Shown here piece after piece: positions 35,387 to 47,200 of a stretch of DNA of 64,000 bases. A model generated the notes under the pieces. That model worked only from the letters and a program-made list of their open reading frames with translations, ran no database searches and had not been told where the DNA came from. The position numbers were made by a program, and so were the translations under genes. The first letter of the stretch is position 1, and each line of letters begins with the position of its first letter. Origin of the DNA: Apium graveolens (Eukaryota > Streptophyta > Magnoliopsida > Apiales > Apiaceae); the NCBI RefSeq assembly GCF_009905375.1, contig NC_133657.1, forward strand, positions 64,358,219-64,422,218, given 5' to 3'.

Positions 35387-35523
35387 ATTTGGTAAAAGTT
35401 GCATGGACTATAAGTTGTATTTAGTTGTACATATAAACTCTCATTGCATTTGTACTTAAATGTTTTTGACATCATCAAATCTATAAACTTGTATATATTT
35501 ATAATTTACAAGTTGGGGGAGAT
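35387..35523 (+). other. C2 3' untranslated region and polypurine tract
   Basis: Closely similar to 24940-25124 of C1; ends AAGTTGGGGGAGAT before the LTR. Confidence 0.78.
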
Positions 35524-36083
35524 TGTTAGATATATTTGTGATGTCATGTCTAATATGATTTGTTTAGTTTCAGAACTTACTATCAGAACTTAACTGGAAA
35601 TCAGAACTTACTGAAGACAGGAAGTTATCAGAACTTAAGCCATCAGGACTTATATCAGAACTTAAGTGCGGATACACTTCAGGGCTGAAAAGCGGCTAAT
35701 TTACAGGAGAGGATCTGGATTAAACAAAAGAAGATAAGCTTGGAGAGTTGTACATCTAAAGGACTACATTAGATAATCTCTGATTGATGTAGTTTAGGAA
35801 ACAGAACATATCATATCAATTAGGAGATATCTTGTAACTGTGTAGTATATAAACACAAATTAGGGTTTAAACTATATGTGTTATCATTCACGAGAATATT
35901 ATTCATTGTAACCCTAGAAGCTCTTAGTGATATCATATATCACTGAGAGAGTAGATTAAACCAACTGTAACAGAGTTTGATATATTGAATAAACTTGTTT
36001 TCTGTTACATACTTGTGTTTAAAATCGAATTGATTGTAGATACTATATTCAACCCCCTTCTATAGTATCATTGTGGCCTAACG
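35524..36083 (+). repeat. C2 3' LTR
   Basis: 560 bp, TGTTAG...CTAACG (last base presumably A originally). At 35568-35672 it has six near-copies of ATCAGAACTTA. TATA box at 35846-35853 and AATAAA at 35988-35993. The following base begins RT sequence of another element (C3), not a primer binding site. Confidence 0.87.
35846..35853 (+). promoter_or_regulatory. TATA box in C2 LTR
   Basis: TATATAAA in TGTGTAGTATATAAACACA, aligned with 25481-25488 in the C1 LTR. Confidence 0.7.
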
Positions 36084-37119
36084 GTTTCTTTTGGAAAATC
36101 ACTTCACAAGAGGTACTGTTGATAAAACTTTATTCTTTAGAAATGTTAATGGCTCTAGTATACTTGTTCAAATTTATGTAGATGATATTATATTTGGCTT
36201 TACAGATGAAAAACTTTGTACAAAGTTTGCTAAATTGATGCAAAGTAAGTATGAAATGAGCATGATGGGAGAACTAACTTACTTTCTTTGTTTACAAGTT
36301 AAGCAAGTTAGTGATGGAATATTCATTAGTCAAGCTAAATATATTCATGATCTTTTAATGAAGTTTAACCTAATGGATTGCACATCTGCAAAAACTTCTA
36401 TGGCCACTACAACCAAGCTTGAATTAAACACTACTGAAAAGTCTGTGGATATTTCAAGCTACAGGGGCATGGTTGGCTCACTTCTGTACTTAACAGCTAG
36501 TAGGCCAGATATAATGTTTGTTACTTGTCTTTGTGCTAGATTTCAGGCCGATCCTAGAGAATCTCACTTAGTAGCTATCAAGAGAATTTTCAGATATCTC
36601 AAGGAAACACCAAAACTTGGCATTTGGTACCCTAGAGATTCTGGTTTTGATCTAACTGGTTATTCAGATGCAGATTATGCAGGTTATAAAATAGACAGAA
36701 AAAGCACAACAGGAACCTGTCAATTTCTAGAGAACAAGCTTGTGTCCTGGTTCAGTAAAAAGAAAAATTCAGTTTCTACTTCCTTAGCTGAAGCTGAATA
36801 TATTGCTGCTGGAAGTTGCTGTGCACAGATTTTGTGGATGAAAAACCAATTGTTGGACTATGGTCTACAAGTGGATAGAATTCCCATTTTCTGTGATAAC
36901 ACAAGTGCAATTGCCATTAATGAAAATGCAGTACATCATTCAAGAACAAAGCACATAGACATCAAGTACCACTTCATTAGGGAACATGTGATGAATGGTA
37001 CTGTGAAACTTCATTTTGTTCCAAGTGAAAAGCAACTTGCAGATATCTTCACCAAGACACTTGATGAATCCACCTTTTTAAGGTTAGTAAGTGAGTTAGG
37101 TATGCTTAATTATTCTTGA
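36084..37119 (+). pseudogene. C3 reverse transcriptase end and RNase H
   Basis: Open frame from the C2 junction to TGA 37117-37119, cut at its 5' end within RT (FLLENHFTRGTVDKTLF). Contains catalytic YVDDIIFGFT (about 36175-36205), GELTYFLCLQVKQ, and RNase H with YSDADYAGYKIDRKST and DIFTKTLDES near the end. The reading frame is intact over its whole 340 codons, unlike C2, but the protein lacks everything upstream. Confidence 0.87.
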
Positions 37120-37640
37120 ATTATTTCAGATATTTTTGCAAGTTATAATGCAGCCAGAAAGTTAATTAATTTTTCTGTTTTGGTTGAAAGTTTGGCTAAG
37201 TCAAAATTTACATCCCGACGGATGTTCATTATCCATCCAGTTTGATCATCCATCGGAATATTTTTTGTTAAAAAATCAATTATTTTTCTGGATTATTTTA
37301 TAACCCGGCGGATAATTGATTTATCCTTATCCGTCGAATAGTCTCAATCTTAGCCGTTAAAACTCTAAACATTATCCATCGAGTATACTTACAGTTTGTA
37401 AGTATAACACGACGGATAAGTGACAGAATTTTTACAGTTTATTTATTTTAAACGGATATTTTGGGCTATTTTGGTTGGTTACTTTACTTTACTTTATTAT
37501 TTTTGATAGTTTATTTCTGAGATAGTTTAAAAGCGGAATTCATTTTTATCCTACTCTTTTATCATTCTCAAATCAATTGCTCTAACTTTTCTTCTTCTCC
37601 AAAGCAAATATTCTCTCTGCAAATTTCTCACTCTCTAACA
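37120..37640 (+). other. C3 spacer between pol and env-position ORF
   Basis: No ORF. Several CGACGGAT / ATCCGTCG words in both orientations between 37210 and 37415 (CCCGACGGATGTTCATTATC, CCGGCGGATAATTG, ATCCGTCGAATAG, ACGACGGATAAG). Ends with a CT-rich leader before ATG 37641. Confidence 0.65.
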
Positions 37641-38785
37641 ATGGCATCAGTAGTCAAAATCATGTCTCAATCTGGATATATCTATAAAAAGAACGACTTT
37701 GCAGCACTTGTGAATTTCACAAGATGATGGATTTTGTGAAGAGGTGTAAACTCAGTTATGCTATGCCGGGATCACCCATAATCTACTGTGAAGTTGTGGA
37801 GGAGATATGGACAACTGCTGTGTACCACTCTACTGACAAGACCATAAATTTCACTCTCAAAGGTAAACAGTTTTGCATTAATAGTGACATTGTCAAAGCA
37901 TGCTTTAGAATTCCAGATAACACTGCTACTGTTCCACACACAGACACTAACATAGTTAACATGCTAAATTCTATGGGCTATGCACTTTCTACTTCTAAGT
38001 TAAGTGAAATTAGGAAGCTAGGTCTTAGAAAGGAATGGAGCTATCTGTGTGATGTGGTAACTAAAGTATTTTCTGGTAAAATTAGCAATTTTGACTCCGT
38101 TAACATTTCCATGCTTAACATGCTTTATATGCTTGTAACTGATAAGTACTTTAATTTCAGTGACTTGGTCTTGTTTGAGTTAGGTTATAAGTTAGGAGAA
38201 CTTAATAAGAGAGGTAAAAGTGTCTATTATGCTAGATTCTTTATGATGCTTGCTAACCATCTTATTCAGAACATTGATGTTGAGAACCCAACCAACAAGC
38301 TAAATTGTTGGGTTCAAGAAAGGAGAGTCATTGCTGATCTCAACAGGGCAAGTTACCACAAAGAGGTGCCCCTCCATTACTTTCCAATCATGGAGGGACC
38401 TCAGGTAAGTGAGGTAAGCACCACTTTCTCCACTCTTCCAACGTCACACACTTCTTTTCCTTCAAGTGTAGCTATTGCATCTGTGTCAATGACCCAACAT
38501 ATGCCTATCCAAGCTACCAAACCAACAATTTCAAAATCCAAATCTAAGAAAGCCCCCTCTGGTTTCTTTCAAAAGAAATCAGTTGCAAAATCTACTAAAC
38601 ACAAAGAGGGGACTGTGAAGGTGAGTGAGCAAGGTGAGGGACAGGGTGAAAATCAAAGAAATCCTAAGGATAAGGCTGGTGAGATGAGTGTACCTAAGCC
38701 TAGCCACACCACAGTTTCCCAACAAACTGTGGTTGTTAATAAGGAAATAAGTTCACTTCTAGTTTCATCCTCCCAAAAGGGTGTT
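37641..38785 (+). pseudogene. C3 env-position ORF, N-terminal part
   Basis: ATG at 37641 (MASVVKIMSQSGYIYKKNDF) reads 28 codons and then meets TGA; a one-base slip near 37720 leads into a long frame (37724 on) with a globular N-terminal region related to C2 (EEIWTTAVYHSTDK, LRKEWSYLCDVVTKVFS, VYYARFFMML), then a Ser/Lys-rich stretch. E interrupts it at 38785. The frame resumes in phase at 52379 once E and one GTGTT copy are ignored. No recognised domain; function unknown. Confidence 0.68.
38781..38785. repeat. Target site duplication of E, left copy
   Basis: GTGTT directly before the E 5' LTR; matched by 52374-52378. Confidence 0.92.
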
Positions 38786-39446
38786 TGTAACATCCGGGAA
38801 ATATCGTGTGATTATTTGTATCAATATATGATTATTATGTGAATATTATATGAATTTTTGGTGAATTATCTAGATAATTGATAATAATATTTGGATGTTT
38901 GTATATAATAAAATGTGAGTATGTTAATTTTAATATGTCCAGAATAAAATATAGATAATTAAGGTAATTTTATGGTAATTTATGGAGTGTTATATGATTT
39001 TATAATAATTTATCAATTTATTAATTATTTTCTGAATAATTACAAAATTATTTTATAAAGTCGGGAATCGTCCGACTTCAACCGTTTTTACATTTTTATA
39101 ACCCGAAACCCTTCCTAAAACTCCTTCTTAACCTAATCTGGTAATTCCGGACATTTTCCGTGTATTGACTTTTTCGATCCGGATTACGGTTTGATCCGTG
39201 CGCGGCCTGGCGCAAAAATTTTATATACGATAATCATTTCGATAAATCAACAAAACCCGTATTCCCAAAAGACGGGATAATATTACATTATTTTCGTATA
39301 AAGTGTTTTATAAAAAGCCTGGTTGGGATAATTATCCAAAGCTGATATCAAATCGGATCGTTATTGCAGTTACTTAGCGGTTAAGCAACTAATTTAACGA
39401 TCCAAAACGATCCAGAACGATCTAGAACGAACCAATATTCCCTAAA

Positions 39447-39454
39447 TATAAATA
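39447..39454 (+). promoter_or_regulatory. TATA box in E 5' LTR
   Basis: TATAAATA in CCCTAAATATAAATAGCATA; kept in the other LTR (49314-49321). It would place transcription start near 39480, leaving a ~3 kb transcribed LTR part. Confidence 0.65.
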
Positions 39455-42165
39455 GCATATTTCTTATTTCATTTTATTCATTTATTCATTTATAACCAGT
39501 AAAAATATAGTAATTACTGAGAAAAACCCTAAAAATGATACGTTCTTGAGAATCAAACGCACGAACGAAGGCGTTACCGAACTCCGATTCAAGCGTGCGA
39601 TATTTCAAAACGAAGCTCTCAAAAAGACCTATCTGAATCAACCATCACTTTTGATGCATAAATCAAGGTTAATTTCTTATTTATTTATTTTATTTCGAAT
39701 TATTCAATGATTAAAATAGGAATTTTTGTTCTTGATGTTATTTATGTGATTTGATGAGTTCATGATGTAGAGCATGTTGTGCCATTCATTTTCATATATA
39801 ATACTTCAAATTTGGAGCTTAATAACATGTGTAAATCGTGGTTTAATTATTGATAGTTCTAATTAGGATTTTCTTGAAACTTTTTAATTGAAATTGGGGT
39901 TTTGGTTTTTACAAGTTCTGGGTAGATATAAAGCATACTAGTAGGTAGATCGTCAATTTTGGGACTGATTCGTATGCTGACAAGCCGTGTTGGAAGCCGA
40001 TTGCGCCTCGCCGGAAATTTGTCGGCTGTTCTTCATAGTTGGCCGGAGGAATTGATTCCGGGACTGTGTATGGTTGTTGTGGTGTTTCTGAATTCTTGGA
40101 AAGATTTAAAACGATTCTGCATCAACAAACCTGTTCAAACGACCTTATTGAGAGTCAAATTGAGACGCCGGAATCCGGAAAGGGTCGCCGGATTCTGGGT
40201 TTGTCCGGTGTTCTTGGTGACCCAGCAACCCGTTTCCCGACCCGGTTCCTGACCCGGTTTTGATTGACCTGATTTCAAAATCCATTCTGAAATGATGTTT
40301 TTACAGAATAGTACCCAAAACTACTGAATTTTTACAAATTCAGGATTTCTCTTTTCGAAACTTACAATTTGGACCTGTTGTTTTAAAAAAATATATTTTA
40401 AAAATGATTTATTTACTATTTTAAAAATCAGAAATTATTTTATTTAATTATTTTAAATTCAGAAAATTATCTTAATTATTTATTTATTCAAAAATAAATC
40501 AAAATTATTTTATTAATTAATTTTAATTAGTTTTTAATTATTTTAATTAATCAATTAATTTATAATTAATTGATTAATTAATTTAATTAATTATTAATTA
40601 ATTTTAATTGATTTAATAATTAGATTTAATTATTTAAAATTGATTTAATAATTCTGAAAAATAGTTTCAAGCTTTAAAATATTATTTTAAATTATTCTCA
40701 AGGCTCAATAATTATTATAAAATTATTTTAAAGTCAGACTCGAATGTTCGAACCCTATTATTTAAATATAAAATGATTCGGAGACCCATTTTTAATTCCG
40801 AAAAATGTTCAAAAATTCATAATAAATCAACCGTTCGTCCGTTTAATACGAAATGAACGCCTCTATACTCAGAAAAATATTCTGCTTCTATTAAAAATAT
40901 TTTCGAGACCAAAATTGTTATGTATAAAAAGGGTATTTGTTTTATGAATTATTTCGGGTCAATAAATGATCGATAAAATTTTTTTTGACCCGATTTCAAT
41001 TTTAAACGTAATAAGACCTCCCTTTTATCGATACAACTTATGTGCTACATGAAGTACGTGATTATGCGTTATATGATTACATGCCTTATGTGTACGTGTT
41101 ATGTGAATAATGAGTCAGCATGTCTTTTAAACGTTATCTGAATGAGATGTGATCCTTATATGTTATTATCGGGCGGGTAGACGATAGCGATAAGTGTATA
41201 GACTAGAAAATTATATATTGTCAGTTCATTGAATAATATTATTTGTGATAGATCCGCATAGTGTGAGACATTCAAAGCCAGATAGAGATTGTAGAAGTAA
41301 AGCCTGATTGCGTGTAGTACTGAAAGAAGTGGATTCAGAATATAAACCTAAGAGGGTAAATGATAAGAAAGATCAAGTAGCCCGACAAGGGGTAATACAA
41401 ATGTGACAAGACTAAGTGATATAGCAGCTAGTTAAAGATCAGAGGATTATCAGTTGAGGCAAGTATTCCTAACCTTTCTCCTAAAATACTTCAAATATTT
41501 ATTTGCTCCTATTCTAAGTTCAGAATAGTTAACTGTTTTATATTTTACTGCAATTACTTTTATTGTGCCAGTTCTTTTCATTATTATTCCTATATTATTG
41601 ATTGCTTTCTTGAGCAAATACCCATTCGTTCGGGTTATTTGCGAACCCTGATTTGGGATGTTTTGAAATCAAAATGATTTGACATCAAAATACTCTACGG
41701 GCTGGACGATTATTATGAGGACCCGTGATGAACTGGATCTTATGGGTCGGGGATGGACCGGACCCTTAGGCCATAGTTGCCTAGGTACCCCATATGTTGA
41801 TTGGGTCTATGCAGTTGGGTATAGATCCGCACTATCTTCTGACTGATCAGCAGGTTATAGTGCATATGTTAATTTCTAGTGTCCAGTCTAATTTATTGTT
41901 GATCGCCATTAACGGCATTCCTTTCCGAATAGTTCATAATTATAAACTAACACAAAAATTTGATACAAAAAGATGAAATATTGAAACGATCATTGTTCTT
42001 TTACAGAGACCATGATTTATGATTAAAGGCCAATGAGGGCCGACGTTTTGTTCGCTCAACTGTTTTAAATATATGAAGATGTTTTGAAATCATTCAACAA
42101 ACGTTTCCAGGAGCTTCTTTGATCTGATACCTGAAATCCATTTATGATACTTGCTGGGCATTTTT

Positions 42166-42223
42166 GACTCACTCTTACTTTGTGAACTCTTATTTCTTTC
42201 AGTATCAAATGAGGACAAAGTGA
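42166..42223 (+). other. Conserved LTR exon start in E: branch box, acceptor, ATG and stub ORF
   Basis: GACTCACTCTTACTTT (42166-42181), TTATTTCTTTCAG (acceptor 42202/42203) and ATG at 42209 opening a four-codon frame M-R-T-K followed by TGA. The position equals that of the H3-like ORFs in A and B, and R-T-K corresponds to H3 residues 2-4. A donor-like GAG|GTAATG lies at 42314/42315. The coding part is dead here, but the splice-like signals remain. Confidence 0.42.
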
Positions 42224-42501
42224 ATAGCTTTTAATAGACAGCAAAAGTGGTGAGATTCCAACTGAAGAAATTTGGAGATGTCAGAGTGATCAATACAAGG
42301 AAAGTAGTAATGAGGTAATGAAATTGTATTTTGACAATGTAAATTTTAGAAGGTTAGATTCTTGTTTCATACTATAACCTTTAAGCGATCCTGAATAATG
42401 AGGGGTTATCTGTATATTTATTTTAATATACAGGTTTTTATTATTATTTAAAGTTGTGTAGTGACACTCAATCCTGACCCCGGATTTGGGGGTGTCACAG
42501 T

Positions 42502-42513
42502 TGGTATCAGAGG
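42502..42513 (+). promoter_or_regulatory. Primer binding site of E
   Basis: TGGTATCAGAGG, two bases after the LTR; 11 of 12 bases match the initiator-Met type seen in B. Confidence 0.8.
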
Positions 42514-45500
42514 TACAGGTTATTTGTCACTGAAATAAGAATAGATGAGGGTAAGATATGAGTGATAGGTCATATGAGATAGGAAAGACCCTAGGCATAT
42601 TCATTTTAAGTTCGAAATAAGTACGAATGAGGATTAGCAGGTCCGATACGGAATTGATAAGCCAGAATTGTTGAGGGAAGTGTACGGGTAATATCGCAAC
42701 GCTATAGGTATATTGAGTTCTCTGATCCTACAATAATGAAAAATCGATAGATCGACGGAGACTGGATATGTTACTCTATATTTCATACGGTTTTGAAGAA
42801 GATGTGATTGAGTCTTGTGAGAACCTATAAAAGAGAGGCTAGGTGAGCGTTGATACGATTTAACTTAGAAGTAGGTATTAGAACGAGCTCTATGCTGGAA
42901 GCAACAAGTTGATGGAAGCTGATGAAGAACCAACGTTGCACGTTTCGAAGGCACCACCGCTACGAGAAGATTCCTCTCACTTATCGGGAGCTGTGCAAGG
43001 AATGATATCTACCTTACTAGGTATAGGTAAGACTAGCAAGAAGATGCGACCTTATCTATAGACCGAACATCGAGTCGCCTGCGTGGCTATAAGCATAGCA
43101 TCAAAAACGATGACAAGAATGTCAGAGATAGTACCAGATGTCAGCATTGCGGTGGAATTGCGAGAAAATGATATACAATAGTAAATGGAACTTCGTCGAT
43201 TAATAAGTGCGAGCAGAATCCAAGGAAGAATAGAAGATGTACTAAAATGGAGAGACCCCTATATGGGCATTCTTTAGTTGGATATTACATTAGTGGATCA
43301 AGAGAATAGCAAGTAACTTATATAGTAATTACGACCAAATATTTGATTTTCAAAATTTTAAAATAAGATTACGGAAAAGATTTTCTTAATCAACTTTCAG
43401 AAGATTTTTGCATGAAGTGAGTTTTACAATTTGGTTGTCGAATTACTATTTATGTTCTTGTTATTATAAACAGAAAATGACCTAAAAAGAAGAATGGAAT
43501 TAGATTCAGTATTGTGAATCTGAAGGACCAAGTAGACCCACTAGTGAGAAGAAAGTTTAAAGTTCTCCATGAAAGACAGACATAAATTTTGTTTAATATT
43601 AATGATTAAATCAATTTGTTAAAACATTATTTACCCAATTTATGAAATTGTTAAAATTTAACGAGATTCGTAATTTGAACGGGCAGTGGATGACTGAAGG
43701 AAATGGAAGAATCTTCCAGATAAATGGAGAAAAAAATAGTATCCTTATCGACAAAATTGAAGCGTTGTGGGATTGATGGTTATTTTTGTGGTTTAGAAAA
43801 AAGTCGGAAGTAATAATTATAAATTTCGTAGGGACGCGATTACGATCAAATTATTAAATTATTTAATGTGGAGGCATTTCCAGAAGACATTTCGAAGTTA
43901 TATTGAGACCTAAATTATGAATCTCTCATTCGACTGGTTTCTGACGGCATACATAGGTGAAGCGTGAAAGGTGATCAACATCGACATTATTTCTTCTTAA
44001 CACGATAGCATATGTTCTTCTTGATTCTTGGATACGTATAAGTTTCTTCTGTGGATAAATCATATGAGGTGAAGATGAAAGAAAATTTGTTGTATTCCTT
44101 CTAAATTGTTTCTCTCCTCAAATTACTGATTTCTGATTGAGACAAACAGTGTTGTGGTATGACGCTTTGTCGAAATGATGAAGAGTCGGGTGGGACGCCA
44201 TCTAATCATGTGCTGTATGCCATATAGTATGAAAGACTGGCCATCTTGAGTACGAATATGGTTGTGTCATTCACATCTAAATCATCACTCATTCTTCTTC
44301 CTTCAATTTATTGAATTACAAATTGTCCCAATCGTTTATGGAATTGTTATTCCTTATTCAGTTCTTTATCGAAATCATATTCGCAAACTCTCCTTTTACG
44401 TAAAGTTTATTCTTTGATGATTTCAAAAAAAATGCAATAGTGTGGCACGTGGAATCATACAACAAACATAGATACGATGGAAAACCGGTAAATGGTGGAC
44501 ATTTGCGGGTAAGGAAGAAGGAATTTGTCGATAACATGGACGTGGCGAAGACATCAAGTCTGACAGTTGTTCGTGCTACGAGAATCTCATCAGTACAATA
44601 AATTGTGTTAACGTGATGCACTGCAAATTAGAAGATTTTGACGAGAAATGAATCGTTAGTAAACCATAACAAATGAATTAATTACAAAATGAAGAAGTAA
44701 AGTTGTGTGTGTTGGACAAAGCAAACGAGTATCATAACGATAATCGAAGATCAAAGGAATTCTGAACAATGGCTAAGACAGGCAATTAATACGTGAAGCA
44801 TTCCTTCATCGTGGGAAGATATGTATCGTGAAGATTTAGGATAGAAGAAATCTTAATTACAACCAAATCTTGAACGTGTTCTTCAAGATATTGTGAAGTT
44901 CTCTAACCTAAGTAAATGAATGATGGCAAATTTAATACCCATAAGCGGGCCAGAGACGAAGGTTCGATATGGGAATATAAGTGGAGATGAAGCAATGGTG
45001 ATTCGACTGTGAGACCTTTTAAGATATAATGATTTGGCAATTGAGTTTCCACCGGACTGTGGCAATAATAAAGAAAACCTTGCGTAGTTATTAAAAGATA
45101 AACGGATTAGTTACTGAAATTAAGTGCGTATCGTCAACGGTAGATGGTTGGTATGACCAATTGTAGGATGCGGTATAATTTTTAAAAGTAACTATACACA
45201 ATTAGTAATGACAATAAATAAGTTAAAATACTCACGAAATAAAATTTTGAGACACGAGATAAATTTTAAAGTTTACCGATAAAATTTTGTAATATTCTGA
45301 AAGAACTGGGAAGGGAGTGGTTATATTAATCCTTGTTGATTTAAGAACTTAAGTCTCATTCTAAAAGATATATGTTATGCCAATTAATCATACCTATACT
45401 AATCAGAATGATATAGTTCGAAGTATGGTGGATGGATGGTTTTGGTTGATGGAAATGGATGGATGTGATTGTATATGATTTGGTAGATTGATGGTTTCGG

Positions 45501-46680
45501 CTTAAGTCCGACTGGTAGTAAATGGTATAGGGGAGGTGCTGCCCAAATTTTCAGAAATTAATCTACATGTAAAGGTAAAGGAGTATATTTTCACTCCCAG
45601 TTGTACTCCAAATGGTTATGATTTCGGTTCTTGAGAAAGAATGTTATGATCAGACTGACTTTATGTAATTGGTCTTTGATTCTAGTTAGCTAGTCTTCAC
45701 TTGGTTTAAGTGATCAGTTAAAAGAGTTGATTGATCAACCTTACCAACTAATGGTTAGCTAAATGGAGATCAATTCCAATTAGATTGAGTCAAGCTCTAA
45801 CATGATTTTCGGATCCAAAATCAAAGTGGTTAGCAAGTTGAAGGAAGTGATGGCATTAGCAGGAATTGAAATTTTAGTAGAATTAGCGTGATGTTACCAC
45901 AGACATGTGCGAGACTTTATCTAGTTAAATACGCTCTTTTCAATAAACAAGAGGAACATAAAGTTGTTGGTACATGCTAGTTAGAAGAAAATTTTCAAGA
46001 ACTGAAGGTTCAAGATAAAGCAAAGAGATTCTATCATCTGTAATAGCATTCCAGGAAGGACTTGAAAGTATACCATATCGAATGGCGATTGAATAAAAGT
46101 TTTCGAAAGCTCGCGAATCCAAGTATCCGATGTAAGACGAAGACTAACGAAGTCCGCATGGGAACTCAGGAAAAAGGAATATTGATCAAATGGGAAAAAG
46201 GCCAAATATGCGATCAATGATGATTTAAGTGAGGCTAAGAAAATAACTATTGATGAATTTTGATAATTCTGTCATTAAGAACTTAAATATTATAAATAAA
46301 AGCCTTTTTTTAACGTCAGAAATGGCTTAGCTAATAGTGCACATATTAATATTATCAAGAAAAAGACATTCCTTATGTTAGAAGAGTTAATGAGTAATGA
46401 GAATGAAGAACTAAATAAGAAAAGAAGTGGAATCAAAAGGATGATAAAGAAATGTTATAAAATAATCCAGGATATATGTTGTGAACATCAGATATGCCAG
46501 AATTAATAGGGGAATGAAGTAAAACACCGGCAATTGAAGACACGAATTTCATTCAAAGAATGCGCGTAAGCAGGGAAGATTAAACAACAGTATTCGTGGC
46601 AAACTATTAGAGAAAAATGATACAATGAATCTCATTTCAGAATTCTCCATAATTAAAGTCAAGCCCCGAAGATTCTAATG
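42514..46680 (+). other. E interior, upstream part: no intact gene
   Basis: About 4.2 kb with dense stops in all frames; the few short ORFs on the minus strand show nothing recognisable. At 42910-43020 a stretch reading MEADEEPT...SSHLSGAVQGMIS loosely resembles the accessory ORF of B (acidic run, then SSLAHGYVQDVLR), so it may be its relic. I could not place gag or protease with confidence. Confidence 0.55.
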
Positions 46681-47200
46681 AATGATTTACCAAGGTTACC
46701 TCTGGAAATGAGGTAAGAATTTTCATCAGTTACTGTACGAGTCGAAATGGTGTCAAAAGCCCTGTATCGTATAACCCAGTAGAAATGAGATATTAAGTGA
46801 AGGAAAACTTCAGAAATGTGGAATGCAAGAATAATGAAATAAAGGGGTACTTCACGCTATACATAAAGGTGATCATGAAGAAAAGAGAAGGGAGGTATGA
46901 AGTCACGCATCGGTTAAAAAAAATTGCAAGTCTGAAAATTAAATGAACATAGTAATTGGATAGCGTGATTGTATTTATTAATAACATCCTCGCCCATTCA
47001 AGAACTAAGGAAGACCAAGTTGAACAATTGGAGATATGCATGCGAAGGGTAAAGGATTAGCAACTGCGTTCTAAGCTACAAAGGCATGAACTCTGGCTAT
47101 AATTACTTATGAGCTACGGAAGTATGGTTAATTACCAACCAAGCAAGATTCATTCAGAGATAGATGTTTTGAGTAGAAAAGAAAGAGTGAGCGTCACTAA
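46681..47200 (+). pseudogene. E reverse transcriptase and RNase H relics
   Basis: Patches align with B pol in order: LPRLP and VSKALYRITPVEM (about 46690-46790), a degraded [13 protein letters not shown] block (about 46869-46913), the catalytic block reading VFINNILAHSRTKED (46965-47010; relatives have FIDD), a [16 protein letters not shown] piece and a [20 protein letters not shown] piece (about 47130-47190). Much of RT and RNase H between them is deleted and frames shift repeatedly. Both catalytic aspartates are replaced, so it is certainly inactive. Confidence 0.72.

Larger units (their letters stand above)
25717..36083 (+). mobile_element. Element C2: SIRE/Maximus-like Ty1/copia element, from gag to 3' LTR
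   Basis: Gag (from inside), protease, integrase, RT, RNase H in copia order, a 1.2 kb spacer, an env-position ORF, a polypurine tract and a 560 bp LTR. The 5' LTR and start of gag should be left of the window, on the other side of C1. Many stops and a frameshift; the last LTR base is changed (CTAACG). All this fits an older insertion than C1. Confidence 0.86.
38786..42499 (+). repeat. Element E 5' LTR
   Basis: 3714 bp. TATA box at 39447-39454, then a leader with CAAATCAAG|GTTAAT-like donor at 39667/39668, long AT-rich sequence (40380-40680) and, near the 3' end, the branch box, TTTCTTTCAG acceptor (42201-42202), ATG and donor module. Small ORFs such as 39959-40263 recur in the other LTR. A gene-like exon-intron layout within the LTR is an inference. 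Confidence 0.92.

Noticed and set aside
39959..40263. Overlapping ORFs in the E LTRs, also seen at 49902-50126
   Set aside because: Located in the predicted LTR intron; frames differ between LTR copies, so coding is unlikely.
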